A DNA stretch of 13,691 bases from an uncultured Lachnospiraceae bacterium. GTDB taxonomy: Bacteria; Bacillota; Clostridia; Lachnospirales; Lachnospiraceae. The notes beneath the pieces are model-generated. The model was not told the origin of the DNA. It did no database searches and saw nothing but the letters and a program-made list of their open reading frames with translations. Positions 7,037-13,691 of this stretch are shown here, piece by piece. Within the stretch, counting starts at the first letter, position 1. Every line of letters begins with the position of its first letter. The position numbers and the translations under genes are program-made. The DNA is taken from positions 1 to 13,691 of the forward strand of contig CACZPG010000116.1 of NCBI GenBank assembly GCA_902782965.1, given 5' to 3'.

Positions 7037-7747
7037 TTAATCTTCTTCCTCCTCGGCTGTTGACCAGTACTTATATGCCTCACTCTTTGTATAATCCTCA
7101 GTTTTTCCGAAGAATAACTGCCTCTTGCCAAGATGAAGAATATGACTTGCATATTTAACAGCTGTTTTTATATCATGGGATATCATTATTATGGTAATTC
7201 CATCTTTATTAAGCTTTTGAACAATGGAATACATTTCTTCTGTAACCCTGGCATCCAGCCCACTCACAGGCTCATCCAGGAGAATGACCTTATTGGTAGC
7301 AGTAAGAGCTCTTGCCAGAAGAACTCTCTGCTGCTGTCCACCGGAAAGATTTCTGAAGGTTTTCTTTCTCAGATCCCAGGCTTCCAGTTTCTTTAAACTT
7401 TCCTCAGCCCGTTTCTTCTCTTCTTTTGAATAGAACGGTCTCAGTCCGGTTCTTGACAGATTTCCTGACATTACTATTTCCCATACACTTGCCGGAAAAT
7501 CTCTCTGAACAAGCGTCTGCTGAGGGAGATAACCTATATCACTGCTGCCCAGTTCATCACTATATTCAATCTCTCCTTTTATCACCGGCTGAAGCTTCAG
7601 AAGTGTTTTCATAAGGGTGCTCTTACCCGCTCCATTCTCACCAACAATACAGAGATAGTCACCTTTCTCAACCTTAAAATCTATATGCTTCGAAAGTGCA
7701 ATTCCTTCATATCCTGTTGATACATCCTTTACAGTTATTAATGGCAT
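7037..7747 (-). CDS. znuC: zinc/manganese ABC transporter ATP-binding protein
   Basis: A 236-residue cytoplasmic ABC ATPase energising metal import. All motifs are present: Walker A GENGAGKST (36-44), Q-loop LPQQ (74-77), signature LSGGQQQR (134-141), Walker B VILLDEP (154-160), D-loop SGLD, and switch His191 in M-I-S-H-D. The C-terminus is acidic (AEEEED). It is separated from the binding-protein gene by 83 bp holding a small GC-rich hairpin, and is 36 bp from the permease gene. GAGGT lies about 10 nt upstream of the ATG at 7747. Family placement with ZnuC/AdcC rests on context plus the overall sequence; an MntA/MntB-type manganese ATPase would look similar. Confidence 0.92.
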   Translation of the reverse strand: MPLITVKDVSTGYEGIALSKHIDFKVEKGDYLCIVGENGAGKSTLMKTLLKLQPVIKGEIEYSDELGSSDIGYLPQQTLVQRDFPASVWEIVMSGNLSRTGLRPFYSKEEKKRAEESLKKLEAWDLRKKTFRNLSGGQQQRVLLARALTATNKVILLDEPVSGLDARVTEEMYSIVQKLNKDGITIIMISHDIKTAVKYASHILHLGKRQLFFGKTEDYTKSEAYKYWSTAEEEED

Positions 7748-7796
7748 TTCTTCTTTTACCTCTTTCCACTTCTAAACGTATGCCGTCGGTCACATA

Positions 7797-7813
7797 AGGA
7801 GGTCAAGCCTCCT
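7797..7813 (-). promoter_or_regulatory. intercistronic hairpin between znuA and znuC
   Basis: AGGAGG-CTTGA-CCTCCT on the minus strand: a perfect 6-bp stem with a 5-nt loop, 17 bp past the znuA stop. No U-run follows, so it is not a strong terminator. By analogy with other binding-protein operons it could protect the upstream message from 3' decay or attenuate the downstream genes; that role is inference. The stem also buries a ribosome-binding-like AGGAGG. Confidence 0.45.
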
Positions 7814-7830
7814 GCCGTCATCCTGTCTGA

Positions 7831-8970
7831 TTATTCTCCGAGAGCCTTCTTAAGACTATTCAGATTCTCCTGCATTGCCGAAAGATATGTTACTCCCTCT
7901 TCAATATCCTTTGAAGTAACAGCCTGAAGGGAGTTCATCGATATAATATCCTGATTTCCCGACTCAGTATTCTTCTTTACAGTTTCCGCTATCTTCTGAT
8001 CACTGTTCTCTATGGTACATATAACGGGAAGTCCCAGTTCATCCACTTTTCCGGAAAGAAAAATAACAGTTTCAAAACTTGCCTCCGTCTCAGCCGAGCA
8101 TCCAACAAAGGCCGCATAATAATCTATATTATAATCATCCACCATATATCTGAATGGGAATCTGTCACCAAACAGAATCGTATTAACCTTGGCATTATCT
8201 GCCGCTGTCTGATACTCTGAATCAAGGGCAGCAAGCTTATCATTATATGCATCAAGATTTGCCTTATAAGCTGCAGCGTTTTCAGGATCCTTCTCTGCTA
8301 AAGCTTCTTCAAATGCAGTACAGAGCTTCTCTGCATTCTTTACAGACAGCCACACATGCTCATCGTATTCTATTTCACCTTCTTCGTGATGATGTCCATC
8401 TTCATCGCCCTCTTCATGATCATGATTCTCATCAGCATCCTCATTTTCATGTTCTGAATCAGCGTCCTCATCTTCCTCTTCTTCACCCTGCATACCTTCA
8501 ACAAGTTCTTCTTCCTTGACGGATTCACCCAGAACATCCATAAGATCAATGACCTTCATGTCTTTATTAATTGCTTCCTTAAGAGCATCATCAACCCATT
8601 TATCAGACTCTCCGCCTACATATATAAATATGTCACAGGTTGAAATCCTGGTAATATCAGCGGCAGTAGGCTGATAACTGTGAAGATCCACTCCATTATC
8701 CAGAAGCATGGAAATTTCAACACTGTCAGCCGCACTCTTGTCCACACTATTAGCTCCCTGCCCGACAATTTCTCTGGTCCAGTCATATTCAGGGAAAATT
8801 GTAGTAACTACCTGAAGTTTATCTGAGTTTCCCGGAGCCTTAATTATATCGTTATTTGCAGTACCTGCACTTCCTGCAGCACCACAGGATGCGAGACTCA
8901 CAGCCATGAAAACTCCCATGGCAGAAACCATAACTTTACTTAATACATCTCTAATATATATTTTCTTCAT
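7831..8970 (-). CDS. znuA: ZnuA-like metal-binding lipoprotein with acidic/His-rich loop
   Basis: The extracellular solute-binding component of the metal importer (cluster A-I, 379 residues). The signal peptide ends in lipobox L-A-S-C (Cys29). Mature-domain landmarks are TTIFPEYDW (56-64), His97 in D-L-H-S-Y-Q-P, and His205 in D-E-H-V-W-L-S, corresponding to the first two canonical metal ligands. Between them, residues 153-204 form an acidic loop with six histidines (174, 183, 185, 193-195), the feature that typically marks zinc rather than manganese transporters. Where ZnuA/AdcA proteins normally carry the third His (H-x-A-F-x-Y), this one reads FGDRFPFRYMVDDY (267-280), so Asp269 or another residue must substitute. 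The following FVGCSAETEASFE (288-300) is retained. The gap to the upstream small gene is 89 bp with no convincing promoter; AGAGG lies 11 nt before the ATG. Confidence 0.9.
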   Translation of the reverse strand: MKKIYIRDVLSKVMVSAMGVFMAVSLASCGAAGSAGTANNDIIKAPGNSDKLQVVTTIFPEYDWTREIVGQGANSVDKSAADSVEISMLLDNGVDLHSYQPTAADITRISTCDIFIYVGGESDKWVDDALKEAINKDMKVIDLMDVLGESVKEEELVEGMQGEEEEDEDADSEHENEDADENHDHEEGDEDGHHHEEGEIEYDEHVWLSVKNAEKLCTAFEEALAEKDPENAAAYKANLDAYNDKLAALDSEYQTAADNAKVNTILFGDRFPFRYMVDDYNIDYYAAFVGCSAETEASFETVIFLSGKVDELGLPVICTIENSDQKIAETVKKNTESGNQDIISMNSLQAVTSKDIEEGVTYLSAMQENLNSLKKALGE

Positions 8971-9059
8971 ACTGATTTATACCTCTAAACTATTCCTTGT
9001 TTTCTTTTCTTAATACTCTATTCTTTATATCTTCAATTCGTTAAGTTTGACACAATAAA

Positions 9060-9359
9060 TCAGTAATCCAGTCTCACTTTATTATCTATCAGGCTAAATG
9101 TAACCGTTTCTGCGTCATATATAGCTGTTGTCGTGATCAGAGGAGCTGCCATTATAACAAGAGCTGAAGCCATTACTGTAACTGCTTCACAGGTCCTGAT
9201 AATACTGATACACAACTCAATAGTTGCACATATCGGACAATCTTCACCTGTGCAGTCATGATGTCCCATTTCTTCCGCAATAAATACAGACGAGAAGAAT
9301 AATGTAATTACAAGCACAGCAGCCATTACAAACCTGCTAATTCTATATCTGTCCATCAT
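9060..9359 (-). CDS. small two-helix membrane protein with Cys/His motif
   Basis: No named family recognised. The 99-residue product has hydrophobic segments at about 9-29 and 59-80. Between them is G-H-H-D-C-T-G-E-D-C-P-I-C (32-44), with further Cys50 and Cys57: two His and three to five Cys that look suited to metal binding, probably on the outer face just after a signal-anchor. The start overlaps the regulator stop by one base (TAATG), with AAGGGAG 4 nt upstream of the first ATG (7 nt before a second, adjacent ATG), so it is translationally coupled. Its place between a Fur-type regulator and ZnuA argues for a part in metal sensing, capture or handling. That role is inferred purely from context and motif. 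Confidence 0.72.
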   Translation of the reverse strand: MMDRYRISRFVMAAVLVITLFFSSVFIAEEMGHHDCTGEDCPICATIELCISIIRTCEAVTVMASALVIMAAPLITTTAIYDAETVTFSLIDNKVRLDY

Positions 9360-9787
9360 TATGCTCCCTTTTCACTGCACTCCTTACATAACCCATAGAA
9401 AACCGTCCGCTTAGGGTTTATTGTAAATTCATGGCTTCCTTCTATATGTTTGATCAGATCCTCTATTTCATGACAATGCAGATGGATCAGCTTACCACAG
9501 TTGTCACATTTACAGTGATAGCACTGCTTCATACCATGCATATGATGATCTGTATCCACATATTCATAACAGGCCGAACTCTTATTATCCAGAGTATATT
9601 TATTTACCAGTCCTTCAGCCACCATCTTATCCAGCTGTCTGTAAACAGTTGTAACACCTATAGCCTTACCCTGTTCCTCAAAATGACGGCATACATCATT
9701 AACTGTCACATGTTCCCCGTTCATCTCCATAAGGTATGCCATAATGTCAGCACGCTGTTTTGTTTTGTACTGTGATTTATTATTCAT
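9359..9787 (-). CDS. zur: Fur-family metalloregulator, probably Zur
   Basis: A 142-residue Fur-superfamily repressor. The N-terminal winged helix has recognition-helix region GVTTVYRQLDKMV (44-56). The dimerisation/metal domain carries HHMHGMKQCYHCKCDNCGK (81-99) and C-K-E-C (134-137): two Cys pairs typical of the structural zinc site plus a His-rich regulatory cluster with extra Cys89 and Cys92. The open frame extends 22 codons further upstream (to 9853), but ATG 9787 is chosen because GGAG lies 7 nt before it and the extension is poorly conserved-looking. It heads the znu operon and lies downstream of two Fur-type boxes, so autoregulation in response to metal (zinc inferred from the partners) is likely. 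PerR or Fur identity cannot be excluded by sequence alone, though the transporter context favours Zur. Confidence 0.85.
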   Translation of the reverse strand: MNNKSQYKTKQRADIMAYLMEMNGEHVTVNDVCRHFEEQGKAIGVTTVYRQLDKMVAEGLVNKYTLDNKSSACYEYVDTDHHMHGMKQCYHCKCDNCGKLIHLHCHEIEDLIKHIEGSHEFTINPKRTVFYGLCKECSEKGA

Positions 9788-9856
9788 CCTGATTCTCCGA
9801 AATTTATAAATCATTATATCGTCCAATGATAAAGAGATAAAAAACAAACACAAAAA

Positions 9857-9871
9857 TGAAAACCATTTTCA
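9857..9871. promoter_or_regulatory. second Fur/Zur-type operator (7-1-7)
   Basis: TGAAAACCATTTTCA: a 7-1-7 palindrome with one mismatched pair, extended by A/T to 11-bp arms (AAAAATGAAAA / TTTTCATTTTT). It lies in the operon leader, centred 24 bp downstream of the first box, so cooperative binding of two dimers or a roadblock is possible. Confidence 0.72.
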
Positions 9872-9880
9872 TTTTTAATT

Positions 9881-9895
9881 TGAAAACGGTTTTCA
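9881..9895. promoter_or_regulatory. main Fur/Zur-type operator over the transcription start
   Basis: TGAAAACGGTTTTCA is a perfect 7-1-7 inverted repeat, the architecture of Fur-superfamily boxes. It begins on the last base of the -10 hexamer and covers the predicted start near 9888, so a bound dimer would block initiation. The regulator encoded directly downstream is the natural ligand. Confidence 0.8.
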
Positions 9896-9923
9896 TTTTA
9901 CTCTTTATATATATAGTTGTCAA
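9895..9923 (-). promoter_or_regulatory. sigma-70 promoter of the zur-znu operon
   Basis: On the minus strand: TTGACA (9923-9918), 17-bp spacer, TAAAAT (9900-9895), i.e. a perfect -35 and a five-of-six -10. The predicted start near 9888 gives a ~100-nt leader before the ATG at 9787. Confidence 0.8.
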
Positions 9924-10003
9924 TATAATTCTTTTATTACTTGCGATTCTATAATTCTTTAATTACTCGCACATTCTATAATTATTTTGCTACTCGCGTA
10001 TTC
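9924..10003. repeat. three tandem 26-27 bp AT-rich repeats upstream of the zinc promoter
   Basis: Units 9924-9949, 9950-9976 and 9977-10003 each start TATAATT and end ATTC, with a T-A-C-T/C-Y-G-C core near the middle. They abut the -35 hexamer of the zur-znu promoter. The remaining 36 bp up to the BMP-gene stop show no hairpin-plus-U-run terminator. Their role could be an UP-like element, a regulator site or simple duplication. Confidence 0.65.
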
Positions 10004-10039
10004 ATATAAATAATTATAAGGCTTCCGGGATATTGGTTA

Positions 10040-11254
10040 TCATTCTTCCTCATCATCAATAACTGTGACTACATCCTTCAGAATATAATGGAAAGAAGGA
10101 GCCGAAGCATTTTCATTTTCAATATATCCGGAGCTGAGGTCTATCCTGTCATTCGGATCATTCGGATTTATACCTATATAGTCACCTTTAAATACCGTGA
10201 GTTGATGTTTCTTCAGCTTCTTAACTGTTCTCTCTACAGCTTCTTCAGTTCCATCCGCCGCAATCAGATTATTGATATCGAGCATCTGTACCCATTCGTA
10301 GTCAAATCCGCCACCCACATCATTCCCATGAATATGTCCATCCATAGCTCTTTCGATATTCTTCTTATTCAGAACCGCATCCACTGCAGCAAATATATAT
10401 TTCGACCAGTCAATCCTTGAGCTTACCAGAGTTGTAGTAGGAGCCACATCTATCATACTCTGGTTATATCCTACATGATAGACTATATTTCCATCCTCAC
10501 AGGCTTCTTCACAGGCAACAGCCGGTCCGATGGTATCAGAATGCTGTGAAATAATAACACAGCCATCATCTATCAGAGTCTGCGCACACTGCTTCTCTAA
10601 CGAGTAGCTGGTCCAGGTACCTGTGTATCTAACTTCCATGGTTGCAGTCGGAACTATGCTTCTTACCCCGAGAATAAATGCGGTATAGCCGGAGATAACC
10701 TCAGCATAAGGAAAAGCTCCCACATATCCGACCTTAGCCTGATCAGCTGTTATCACACCACTGTCTATCATGGTCTTAAGCTTCATACCGGCTACGATGC
10801 CTGATACATATCTTCCTTCATAAATCTCGCCCATAAAGGTATGATAATTCGGAAGCGGATCCTCAATAGCATTATCTCCTGTAGCCTGACAGAACTGAAT
10901 ATCCGGATGTTCCTTCGCCATTTTCTTCGCGGCTTCCTCATATCCATAACTGGTAGTAAATATAATATCACAGCCCTCATCTACTAACTCTGACAGTCCC
11001 TGTTCACCCTTATCCGCCGGAATATTATATCTTGAAACTGTTGTCACCTTTCCACCGGAATAGTATTCCTTTAATCTGTCTTCGACTCTGATAAAATTAT
11101 AGGTATAAGGCGCACTCTCATCGCCATCATAGATAAACCCAACTTTAATCATTCTGGTTTTGTGTTCATCATATAAACCTATATAACAGATGCCCAGATA
11201 AATACCTATCATGATCAGAGCGGTGAATACAGTTATAATTCTCATTCTCATCAT
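10040..11254 (-). CDS. membrane-anchored BMP/Med-family ligand-binding protein
   Basis: The 404-residue product has a single N-terminal helix (about 6-27) with no convincing lipobox (L-G-I-C lacks a small residue before Cys), so it is an anchored rather than lipidated protein. The rest is a BMP/Med-type periplasmic-binding fold: IKVGFIYDG (36-44), GCDIIFTTSYGYEEAA, a VGYVGAFPYAEVISGY segment, IISQHSDTIGPA and a late domain ending near residue 370. The family normally binds nucleosides or related molecules for ABC import. Here no permease or ATPase gene is adjacent; instead the start overlaps the HD-GYP gene's stop (ATGA), implying tight co-translation. I infer a sensing role: captured ligand is reported to the neighbouring propeller/HD-GYP protein. 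The gene could instead serve a distant transporter. Confidence 0.85.
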   Translation of the reverse strand: MMRMRIITVFTALIMIGIYLGICYIGLYDEHKTRMIKVGFIYDGDESAPYTYNFIRVEDRLKEYYSGGKVTTVSRYNIPADKGEQGLSELVDEGCDIIFTTSYGYEEAAKKMAKEHPDIQFCQATGDNAIEDPLPNYHTFMGEIYEGRYVSGIVAGMKLKTMIDSGVITADQAKVGYVGAFPYAEVISGYTAFILGVRSIVPTATMEVRYTGTWTSYSLEKQCAQTLIDDGCVIISQHSDTIGPAVACEEACEDGNIVYHVGYNQSMIDVAPTTTLVSSRIDWSKYIFAAVDAVLNKKNIERAMDGHIHGNDVGGGFDYEWVQMLDINNLIAADGTEEAVERTVKKLKKHQLTVFKGDYIGINPNDPNDRIDLSSGYIENENASAPSFHYILKDVVTVIDDEEE

Positions 11255-13691
11255 TTGTCACCACTCTCCTCATCGTTTGATTCCGGCAGTTTTCCATATA
11301 ATGCCTCAATATCAATCTTTTTCTCTTCAATAAGCTTCAACATTATGTCAACCATTTTAGGATCGAACTGGGTACCGCTGCAAGTCCTCAGTTCATTCAA
11401 CACATAGTCAAAACTCATCTTCTTACGATATACACGGTTCGCCGTCATGGCATCGAAAGCATCAGCCACACCGATTATACGACCATAAAGAGGTATATCC
11501 TCTCCCTTTAGTCCCTTAGGATAACCCTTACCATCATATCTCTCATGGTGATACTCGGCGCCTTCACTGGCATGTTCTACGATTGTAAAGTCCTTAAGAA
11601 TCTTAGCACCTCTGGTAACATGAGATTTCATGATAGCATATTCTTCATCAGTAAGCCTTCCCGGCTTATTAAGTACCCTGTCCGGAATACCGATTTTTCC
11701 TATATCATGAAGCAGCGCAGCCTTCTTCAGATTCTCACATTCGTCTTCCGAGAATCCCAGTTCTCTGGCAATAAGAACACTGTATTCCGAAACTCGCTGA
11801 GAATGCTGACTTGTATTCTCATCCTTGGCATCCACAGTTTTAGCTATAGCAAGGATCGTCTCATTACCCATCTTCAACTGGTTTCTGGCAAATTCCAGTT
11901 CCTTACGTTGAAAATTGAGAGTACGCTGTATCTGAGTTCTTGCAACAAACCAGGTAAACCACGCAACTGCCAGCATCGCAACAATAAGAAGATAAATATG
12001 AAATCCCTTAGTATTATATATTTCGTTTTCTTTGACTATCTCGAAAACACTTTCCTCTATGATTTTTTCATTCTTATTATCCAGGACACACAGATGAAAT
12101 TTATATGTTCCTGAAGGAAGATTGGTATAGGTAATATCCGTCAGTTCGCTCTGAGGAACTACTGTTTCAGACACATCGAAGTTTTCCATGTAATATAATA
12201 CGTTGGGATCATCAACTGTATAGTTTACGACCTCCGGCACTATTTCCATTTTGGTTATATCTCTGCCAACTTCAAAGGCCTCTCCTCTTTCCAGATCATG
12301 AGAGATACCATCCAGAATAATGGAAGAAATCATCATTCGATAAGATTTCCTCGTAACACCATAATTATGGATATTCATACGGAACACACCATTATCGCAG
12401 GAAAGATACAGATTACCCTCATCATCCATATAATCCCAGGAATTTGCAGTCAGAGCTGCTTTCAGACCTCTCTTGGAGTTAAGCAGTTCATAATCAGCTT
12501 CTTTCTGGTCTGCACTGAATACTTCACCCCTGTTTATAACATATATTCCGGCACTTCCCAGCACAAACAGTTCACCATCATCACATGGCCAGATATCATA
12601 ATTATTAAAATAAGGAAATCTTTCCAGAAATTTTATTTCATCATTTGCATTCATGTAACAAAGGCCGTTACTGGTAACAATATAAGCACCTTTTTCTACA
12701 GGATCCTCAACTATTCTGAGAATAACCTCCGAACTGAGTCCATTCTCTATAGTATAGTGATCGGTTATCTGTCCATCCTTTATTACAGCTATGCCATCCC
12801 CGTCCGTTCCGCAGAGAAGCCTTCCATCAGAAAGCTGAACAAGACTCAGTATCATGGCCTTACTGAGTCCGTCGTCATATTCAATAATACTGTCAAGTTT
12901 ATTCTTAGCAAAGAATCCCAGCCCTACATCACTGGAGGCCGCAATCGTCCCATCGGAAAGCTCGATAGCAACCCTTGCCCAGTCGCCAAACTGTTTATTA
13001 GTACTATCAAAAGCCGTAACCTCTCCATCAGGAGAAACCATGAGCAGACCTTTTCCATAAGTGCTTATCCACAGATTATCTCTTGAATCTACAGTAAGAC
13101 ATCTGATACGAATGCCCTCAAGCTGTTTTGTAAGGTCTCCTGTTATCTGTTTATTATTATTCTCGTCAACAATATCAAGGCCTGTATCCGTTCCGATATA
13201 GAGTCTGTCCTGCCATCTTGTGACAGCATTTACTACCTTGCCTGACATTCCCGCTGATAGATATATATCCGTAAAAGGTGACTCAGAAATTCTGAGAAGC
13301 CCCAGTCTGGAAGAAGAGAACCAGAGATTCCCCTGATAATCCATAGTCATATTGTCTATTGAATTATTAAAGCTCCCGGTATTTATGAAATGGAATTTTC
13401 TCGATTCGTCTATATATCCTACTCCACTGTCAGAACAGACATATAATAATCCAGCAGCATTAAAATACATTCTGTTAATCGAGGTCAGGTCACCACATCT
13501 GATAGAACTCTTTCTGACAAGCTTCGTTCCATCAATTTCATAACGATAAATATTATTAGAGGAAGTTCCAACAAATAGTGTATCTTCATCATCGAATATA
13601 ACGCTGGTAAATATTTCCTGCTCCACAAAAGACTTAAGAGAGGTCATTACACTCTCACCGTTTATCAGAAAAAGCTGTCCCTCATTTGTTA
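11251..13691 (-). CDS. propeller-sensor HD-GYP cyclic-di-GMP phosphodiesterase, 5' end outside the window
   Basis: A transmembrane sensor enzyme. The frame is open to the window edge (upstream of the internal ATG at 13647 it reads T-N-E-G-Q-L-F-L-I-N-G without a stop), so the true start lies beyond 13691. Counting from that Met (798 residues): about 1-430 are repeated blades ending in D/N/S-G-I/L/V hydrophobic motifs with W-I-S-T-Y-G-K-G-L-like segments, typical of two-component-regulator propellers; about 435-540 is a Y_Y_Y-like Ig domain; a helix spans about 551-569; a short coiled linker follows; and an HD-GYP domain covers about 600-775. Catalytic motifs are intact: His647-Asp648 in L-L-H-D-I-G-K-I-G-I-P, HHERYDGKGYP (700-710). 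This predicts hydrolysis of c-di-GMP in the cytoplasm under control of an outside ligand. The output domain is unlike that of Bacteroides-type propeller sensors, which use histidine kinases. Confidence 0.9.
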   Translation of the reverse strand, partial: TNEGQLFLINGESVMTSLKSFVEQEIFTSVIFDDEDTLFVGTSSNNIYRYEIDGTKLVRKSSIRCGDLTSINRMYFNAAGLLYVCSDSGVGYIDESRKFHFINTGSFNNSIDNMTMDYQGNLWFSSSRLGLLRISESPFTDIYLSAGMSGKVVNAVTRWQDRLYIGTDTGLDIVDENNNKQITGDLTKQLEGIRIRCLTVDSRDNLWISTYGKGLLMVSPDGEVTAFDSTNKQFGDWARVAIELSDGTIAASSDVGLGFFAKNKLDSIIEYDDGLSKAMILSLVQLSDGRLLCGTDGDGIAVIKDGQITDHYTIENGLSSEVILRIVEDPVEKGAYIVTSNGLCYMNANDEIKFLERFPYFNNYDIWPCDDGELFVLGSAGIYVINRGEVFSADQKEADYELLNSKRGLKAALTANSWDYMDDEGNLYLSCDNGVFRMNIHNYGVTRKSYRMMISSIILDGISHDLERGEAFEVGRDITKMEIVPEVVNYTVDDPNVLYYMENFDVSETVVPQSELTDITYTNLPSGTYKFHLCVLDNKNEKIIEESVFEIVKENEIYNTKGFHIYLLIVAMLAVAWFTWFVARTQIQRTLNFQRKELEFARNQLKMGNETILAIAKTVDAKDENTSQHSQRVSEYSVLIARELGFSEDECENLKKAALLHDIGKIGIPDRVLNKPGRLTDEEYAIMKSHVTRGAKILKDFTIVEHASEGAEYHHERYDGKGYPKGLKGEDIPLYGRIIGVADAFDAMTANRVYRKKMSFDYVLNELRTCSGTQFDPKMVDIMLKLIEEKKIDIEALYGKLPESNDEESGDK

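Noticed and set aside
8971..9059. Possible internal promoter before znuA (TTGAAG ... TATTAA)
   Set aside because: Spacer is only 15 bp and hexamers are weak; operon transcription from 9923 explains expression.
9788..9853. Longer start for the Fur-family regulator at 9853
   Set aside because: No RBS at 9853 or at the Met at 9814; GGAG 7 nt before ATG 9787 fits, and 9787 gives the usual family length.
10004..10039. Terminator after the BMP gene
   Set aside because: No stable stem with a U-run could be found; only AT-rich sequence is present.
12298..13086. 262-codon plus-strand open frame
   Set aside because: Antisense shadow of the propeller region of the HD-GYP gene; no RBS, and composition is not protein-like.

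Overview
The window looks like chromosome of an AT-rich, low-GC Gram-positive anaerobe, most likely a Lachnospiraceae-type Clostridium relative. The grounds are GGAGG-type ribosome binding sites, TTGACA/TATAAT promoters, Firmicute lipoprotein signals, and the pairing of a sensor-type HD-GYP protein with a BMP-family binding protein. The taxonomic call is inference. I see no tRNA, rRNA, CRISPR array, transposase or phage gene.

Left part (about 1-5350): three polytopic GT-C-type membrane glycosyltransferases, suggesting a locus that builds or attaches a surface glycan. The first is a PIG-V-like mannosyltransferase (minus strand) cut by a single in-frame TAG exactly where the catalytic-loop motif should read W-D-S-x-H-Y. 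It is followed by a small secreted or anchored protein. Divergent from it is a PMT-family (GT39-like) enzyme with an Asn/Lys-rich repeat tail and an extra beta-type domain in its first outer loop. That gene overlaps tail-to-tail by 23 bp with a Gpi18/GT87-like enzyme. The 391-bp divergent intergenic region holds a compact 172-bp element (1776-1947) that folds on paper into a closed four-way junction: 9-bp terminal inverted repeats enclosing three back-to-back hairpins with only 1-3 nt between helices. It is either a MITE/REP-like mobile repeat or a structured RNA, and is the least explained object here.

Middle part (about 5399-10003, all minus strand): a metal (zinc) uptake operon in the order Fur-family regulator, small Cys/His membrane protein, ZnuA-like lipoprotein, ZnuC-like ATPase, ZnuB-like permease, and an OB-fold-like lipoprotein. 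Its promoter is clear (TTGACA, 17 bp, TAAAAT). A perfect 7-1-7 Fur-type palindrome sits over the predicted transcription start, with a second, near-perfect box 24 bp further on. Just upstream of the -35 are three tandem 26-27 bp AT-rich repeats. Inferred logic: the regulator senses metal sufficiency and shuts off its own operon. No terminator is visible between this operon and the downstream Gpi18-like gene.

Right part (10040-13691, minus strand): a two-gene unit with an ATGA overlap. The first gene, whose 5' end lies outside the window, encodes an extracellular beta-propeller sensor with a Y_Y_Y-like domain, one membrane helix and an intact HD-GYP c-di-GMP phosphodiesterase domain. The second encodes a membrane-anchored BMP/Med-family ligand-binding protein without transporter partners. 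Together they suggest an extracellular ligand-to-c-di-GMP signalling pair.
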